Shown piece after piece: positions 59,031 through 64,000 of a DNA stretch of 64,000 bases; position 1 is the first letter of the stretch; each line of letters begins with the position of its first letter. Both the position numbers and the translations under genes were made by a program. This stretch comes from Takakia lepidozioides (taxonomy: Eukaryota > Streptophyta > Takakiopsida > Takakiales > Takakiaceae), in assembly GCA_030704615.1 (NCBI GenBank), contig CM060732.1, positions 78,225,053 to 78,289,052 of the forward strand, given 5' to 3'. The notes under the pieces are model-generated. The model had not been told where the DNA came from. It did no database searches and was given only the letters and a program-made list of their open reading frames with translations.

Positions 59031-60629
59031 GTGGTTGCTAAATCCCCCCAGCTCTAGAGTGAACTTCTGCCCACTGGTGAGGGTTGTGATTGTCCTTTCA
59101 CCAGCAATCAGAACTCGACATAGTTGCTTACACAGAGTTGCAAAGAAGGTGGAGAGGCCATTTGGTGCTTCAAACTTAAAATTTTAATAACTGAAGATTC
59201 ATTCCGACAAAGAATATTCTGTGCTACTGGAGTCGGCATCCAAAACGATGGCAGAACTGTCTATGAAGACACTAGCCCTGCTTTGCACAAAACCCTCTCT
59301 GTTCAAAAGCAAACTAGGGGGAGAAGAGAGGAGACTAAATTCCGAAGCTGCAGCCTCCGCATAACATGGCAATTTAAAATCTGCTTTCGGACTTGGGAAA
59401 AATTGCGGGTTTGCAAAGAAAGGGAGGAACCGTGACGACCTTGGGCTCCTGTACACACAAACAAACAATGTAAGTCCATATACATTCTGCTGGCCCAACT
59501 TGTGCAGGATGCGCCATCGTGTCAGTGAAGTGCCACAACTGAACTAACACTTACTCACATGAGAAATCAGAATCAACATCTAGAGCATCGGGCTCTTGCA
59601 GATCCTGCTCCACAACAATGTTCTCGGTTTGGGTCGAATGCGATGAAACCCCAGACAGAGGTGCGATGACTTGAGAGTAGAGATGCTCGTCCCCCTCCAT
59701 CCCAAAAAATTGCCTGCCTGCATACTTGCATGCATGGAAGGAAGCCCCTGCAACAGTGCAAATGGATCCACGAAACAAAGTAAGAAGCAGAATCTGAAGG
59801 CAAAGAAGTGCACCCAAGCAATGGAATCTGATTGGGTACGAACCTGTACCCATGGACAAGTCCACCACTTTCCCACCATGCCGGCTGCATGTCTCAATCA
59901 AAGTCTGCATGAAAGCGGGTGACTTCTCCCGAGCACCTCTCCATGGAATGCCACCAGTTTTTTTCAATGTCTGGGAGGGGTCCACATAGTTGTGGATAAC
60001 ATCGGATTGCACATGGTCGCATTCAGGGTCTATGTGAAGCCCCCCTTCCCAAACGTTGAAATGGCCAACATGAGCAGGAGTGGTGTTTGGCCGAATTCGA
60101 GCAAGACAAATGGCCTTGAACACATGTGTCTGCAGCAGCACCAATATTAGAAACGTTGTGAAGGGAAATTCCACGAAACAATAACACACAACAAAGCCCA
60201 GGCGAGCACCTTCTGTCCGGGAAACTCTGCATTAGATTGTGGCAAGGTGTTCACACAGGTCCAAATTTTGCGGATTTTGAACCCCGACGACTTCAAGTAG
60301 CTGTGAAGCAACCGGCGGGATGCCATGTCCTCACCCTGGAAAATCAAAAGCGACCCAGTGTCAGACAGAAACTTGTTGCTGAAAGAGAAGGCCCACTGCC
60401 AGTAAAGTGGATTATGAGCATTCCAGGCTGGAGTCACATCTGTGGGAATGATATCAGGCACTGGAAGCCCATCTGGGATGTCAAGGATGACAAGATCTGT
60501 CGCGTAGGGCTGCTGCACTCCATTCACCCAACATGGCGTCTTGGTCACCTGAAATGAGGACAGGCAATCGTATGAGATAGACAAATTGTAGTGGAGACAC
60601 CCGAACCAGTGATCCATTGCACCTCCCAT

Positions 60630-61890
60630 ATTAAGATGTCATTGATGACACCTTAATGCACCACCTACGCTCCCCCAACAATGCATCAAAAATGACCAGA
60701 GTATGATAGATGCGGCGGGCTCACCAGGGTGAGGAAAGAGCACAGATGGTCCCATGTAGGTGACTTCACACCCACGAAAGTGGACTTTCTTGACTCCATC
60801 ATACAAAGGAAGCTCATGTTGGCCATTTTACGCTGAAAGTGCGGGCCCACAACCCTGGACACACACAGCCGTGCTTTGTAAGGGCGTTTCTTTGCTATGT
60901 GTGTACTGCACCGATCTACAGCGGTGGATGTGTTGGCGACCTGTGTCTGCTGTTTCTGGGCAGGTTGCACAGCCAAATCAACAAAAGCCCCAGCTGGCCC
61001 AGCAGTGTCAGGAGGGTTTGCCACTGCTTCCCCAGCAGCCCAGCACCCGCATCAGCCGCTGTAGCCTCCACTGTCTGTTTCCCCTTCTTTTTCTTCTTGC
61101 CGTCAGAAGGGGTGGCCGGTTTTGTAGGCTCTTTCTTATTCAGTAACGCCAAGGCTCTTTGCTGCAACTCCTCATCTGTCCGGGGGGCCAGTGAATCTGC
61201 GTTTTCGTTCTGATTCCTCATGACATTCTCCTCCCAGGGAGTCGAAGCTCTCGGGCAGTCCACGTACCACCCACAGTCATGGTAATGTGCCCGACCCCAG
61301 TCCTTCACAATGCCAGTAGTGTACATTGTGGTTTAATCGTTTGGGTTCGCCCATCCACGAATGAAGTCTGGATCCTCGCTCAGGGTGTTCTCCGGAATAA
61401 GAACAAAGCGAAAGTACCTGCAGAGAAGAAGACCATCCCGCTTAGAGAGTTTCCTTGAACACAACAGAAATGGCCATTGAACTGCTATAAATGGTTGGAT
61501 TTCACTCTAAGGATTAAGGTGTCGTCAACGACATCTTAATCCAAGTACTAAGAAGCACGACTCCACAACTGATGTTGGCAATTTTCCCAAAAATCAGACC
61601 ATGTAAGATCCCCCTTCATATGCTCACTCATCCCAAGAGAGCATGCATTTAAGGTATCGTCAATGACACCTTAATTCCCATTCTCAAATAGCAATAAAAA
61701 AAGACAATGACACAATACAGAACACCACAAGACTGCTTTACAATTGAAAATAGGGACAAAGTTGGAGACATTGAGGCCACCTTAAACCGAACCCCCTTAC
61801 AGGATGAAAGTCCCAGAAGGTCCAGTATAAGCAGGAATGGGCCTAACAATAATGCGCAAATTAAGGTGTCATTGACGACACCTTAATTTC
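60630..61890. repeat. Four core palindromes in element B introns
   Basis: Sites at 60,630-60,657, 61,512-61,541, 61,647-61,675 and 61,858-61,890. Arms are ATTAAG(G/A)TGTC and the complement, and the centre is TG, CA, CA and TG respectively. The first is in the intron between the exons ending 60,725 and starting 60,548; the others lie in the intron between 61,927 and 61,417. The second and third match the first two sites in element A. Confidence 0.88.
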
Positions 61891-63693
61891 CCCCTCACAG
61901 AAAAAGAATTGAGTTAGTGCACACACCTGTACAGCAGACGTTTCATTGCCTCCTCGCCATTGTACTGATGATCGAAATCTTTAGATCGAAGAATCCCTCC
62001 CTCCTTCTTGAACTCCCGGAAAAATGCATACTTCCAGAGCTCCCTTCTCCATTTACGAACGTAGGACTCAAACTTGATGCTGGGAGATGTCATGGTGATT
62101 TTGTAGTCTAGTAGTGACTTCTCCAATGTTTCAATGGCCCGCTTTTCCAGCTGCAAAAACAACGATGTACCCTCAGTGGTTAAACCCAAAAACTAGTGAA
62201 GTCATTGCGAACAATGTGGAACGTGGGAAAATTCTTACCTGGCTCCAGAAGGTAGCTTTATGCAACCATGTCTCAAATGCACGGTCGCTCACAGGTGTCA
62301 CCACTCCTGTCTCAGGGTCCCTATGCGGTTTTGGGAAATTGTTGGTGTCCCGGACGATTGGATCTGAGTTCCAGATTTCAAGCGACCTCACTTTTTGAGC
62401 CGGCTCAACCATGGAAATCGACAGACAGTGGATCTTTTCCTGTGTCATCTCAGGCTTGGTGGGCTTGTTCCAGTGTATCCAAATCTGCTCCAGAAACCCC
62501 TTTCCTAGCCCAGGGTCAGCAATTCGTATGTGCTTGTCAAACGCATTTTTGAGGTTTTTTTCTCGCCGTATCCATCTCATCTTTCATTTTGGTTTCCACC
62601 CCGTTCGATGTTCTCTCTTCCTCCGGGGTAGTGGCATAATACTCCAGCTTTGCTCGCTCTCCAACATCCGCAATTTCTTGCTGTGACACAAGAACGTTGC
62701 CCTATTATTACATCTTCAATCCAAAAATGAAAGAAAACTCAAGATTGAAAAGGAACTAGTCTTACCGCGTATAAGTACTCGAGGAAAGCTTCCCTCGTCA
62801 GATTGTACCAAGTTTTAGACTTCTTGATTGTTTGGCATTTCTTAAGTGTCTCCGCAGACAAGATGCTGGCGAATGTTTCCAACGGCATGACTCCTATACT
62901 TTGCATCCGAAACAGTGTATGCACTATGTTCGTGGTGGCGTGTGATGTCTCCGTGCCCCTGCATTGAAAGCAAATGAGTACAAGAATCTTGAAGCAAGGG
63001 ACTTCATGTAGTTCATAAAAGGATACCAAACAAGACTTACTTGTTGACATCGTGCATGGCAGTCAGAAGCTGTGTTATTCTGCCTTGTGGATACAAAACC
63101 ATTGACAGTACTCGGTGATGCCAGTCTTTGTTGTGGGCATACATTCTCGTGATATATTCCATCCAGGCAACCAAATGGTGATTACCATCCCATACGAAGA
63201 ACATCTTCCCCGTGTACTGCCTGTAAGATGGGTTATAGGAAAGCTCTGCCTCAAACTCCGAATTCACCTCATTCCAAAGCGGATCCCAACCGGCCATAAG
63301 ATCTTCGTCAACCATTTTCTCTGATCCCTGGATATCTGTCATTGAAACGTAAAAAATTGCGGAGCCCTTCAAGTACCCATGGATGAAATCACCCTGAAGC
63401 TTCTTGATATCATGATGCAGGGCTGGACGAACGGCAGGCATGGAAATCATCCTGCATAGGGGAATCATAAGAGTGTCGTCCCGAACTTCCATGGAATTTA
63501 TGACCTTCCTGGAGTTTACCTTGGAGGTGTATATCAGTGAATGCACTTTATCTTCGTAATTGTCAGATTGGTCTTCATCTTGATTATCAGGAGCAAATGT
63601 CTCTTGTGCAGCCTGGCTTTCCCCCGCCTTCTTCCTTTTTTTCTGCATTCATTTGTGTTTTCCCACAGCATCAATGTCTACTTGACAGTACAG

Positions 63694-63990
63694 AATAAGG
63701 TGTCGTCAACGATGCCTTAATCTGCCTCCTTATTTCAGTTTAAAACACTCATTCAATATGACTACTCTCCACACCCGATCCTCTTCCTCTATGCATCGAA
63801 GTCCACTTTGTACACTCCAGATTAAGGTATCGTCAACGATGCCTTAATCTGCCTCCATGTTTGTATTTAGAACAGCCCTACCCACCACTACTCCGGTTTA
63901 TATCTGCTTCAAAGTATGCCTAGAAAGTGTTTTTGACAGGCCAGATTAAGGTGTCGCCTTAATTTGCCTCCTTATTTTTGTTTAAAACAA
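63694..63990. repeat. Tandem units of about 122 bp with palindromes in intron 1 of element B
   Basis: Palindromes at 63,694-63,722 and 63,820-63,849 and a shortened one at 63,943-63,963 each head a repeat whose body begins TCTGCCTCC or TTTGCCTCC. The third has lost the central ACGAC half. The array runs to the window edge. Confidence 0.82.
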
Positions 63991-64000
63991 CCCTTCTATG

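Larger units (their letters stand above)
45349..64000 (-). mobile_element. Element B: Mutator-like element, interrupted by an LTR element and cut by the window edge
   Basis: The left end (45,349-45,620) is the same as that of element A. The sequence then resumes at 59,031 after a nested LTR retrotransposon and continues through a leftward ParB-methyltransferase gene to the window end. By analogy with element P, the first exon, the divergent transposase and the right terminus should lie beyond 64,000. Without the right end no target duplication can be checked. The strand given is that of the cargo gene. Confidence 0.8.
59199..64000 (-). pseudogene. ParB-like / beta-class DNA-methyltransferase-like protein of element B, 5' end outside window
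   Basis: Exons by eye, 5' to 3': 63,642-63,041, 62,958-62,766, 62,690-62,239, 62,150-61,927, 61,417-60,725, 60,548-60,210, 60,129-59,844, 59,747-59,555 and 59,448-59,199. They match exons 2-10 of element P in position and phase. The first exon lies beyond the window, since a TGCAG acceptor opens exon 2. The ParB-like core has MFFVWDGNHHLVAWM. Methylase motifs are DLVILDIPDG (for DPPY), WRGAREKSPAFMQ, VVDLSMGTG (glycine-rich loop better kept than in element P) and GRQFFGMEGDEHLY. Breaks: a frame change near 62,565 at a T7 run, a TAA at 61,333-61,335, and a frame change near 61,000. All differ from the breaks in element P, so the gene was intact in the common ancestor. Confidence 0.78.

Overview
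The window is nuclear DNA of a plant-lineage (streptophyte) genome. Evidence: a ten-exon subtilase of the plant SBT2 type, GT-AG introns throughout, a Tat/Athila-like Ty3-gypsy element, Ty1-copia remnants, and Mutator-like transposases with SWIM zinc fingers. The species cannot be fixed from sequence. The diverged subtilase and the unusual transposon cargo make me favour an early-diverging lineage (charophyte alga, bryophyte, lycophyte or fern) over a flowering plant. I saw no rRNA, tRNA or CRISPR.

Layout. 1.6-7.6 kb: one intact-looking host gene, an SBT2-type subtilisin-like protease (minus strand, 865 codons after splicing by eye). 10.4-21.3 kb: a transposon-derived block with a 311-bp tandem repeat, a pair of dispersed direct repeats, a broken Gln-Thr-rich gene of unknown function and a broken Mutator-like transposase. 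Short CAGACTG/GGACTG motifs pervade its coding, intron and flanking DNA. 22.4-26.8 kb: Ty1-copia fragments and a 1.03-kb element bounded by TTAA with CCCCTAAAGGAC inverted ends.

29.7-64.0 kb is the striking part: three Mutator-like elements of one superfamily. Element A (29,667-32,788) is a deletion derivative with a 9-bp target duplication. Element P (33,750-44,271) is a full-length 10.5-kb element, also with a 9-bp duplication. It carries a leftward transposase gene and a divergent rightward ten-exon gene for a ParB/sulfiredoxin-like domain followed by a beta-class DNA-methyltransferase-like domain. Element B (from about 45,349 past the window end) carries a second, leftward copy of that gene. 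At least 25 copies of a near-palindrome with core GTCGT-(TG/CA)-ACGAC lie in the introns and non-coding parts of these elements; I found none outside them. Transposase, ParB-methylase and palindromes look like parts of one undescribed transposon system. Both ParB-methylase copies are broken, at different places.

45,621-59,030: a 13.4-kb Ty3-gypsy element with near-identical LTRs and a 5-bp target duplication is nested in the left end of element B. It has an extra ORF before gag and a frame of about 1,320 codons after integrase that is broken only by three in-frame stops.

All exon boundaries, repeat boundaries and family calls were made by eye, without database searches.
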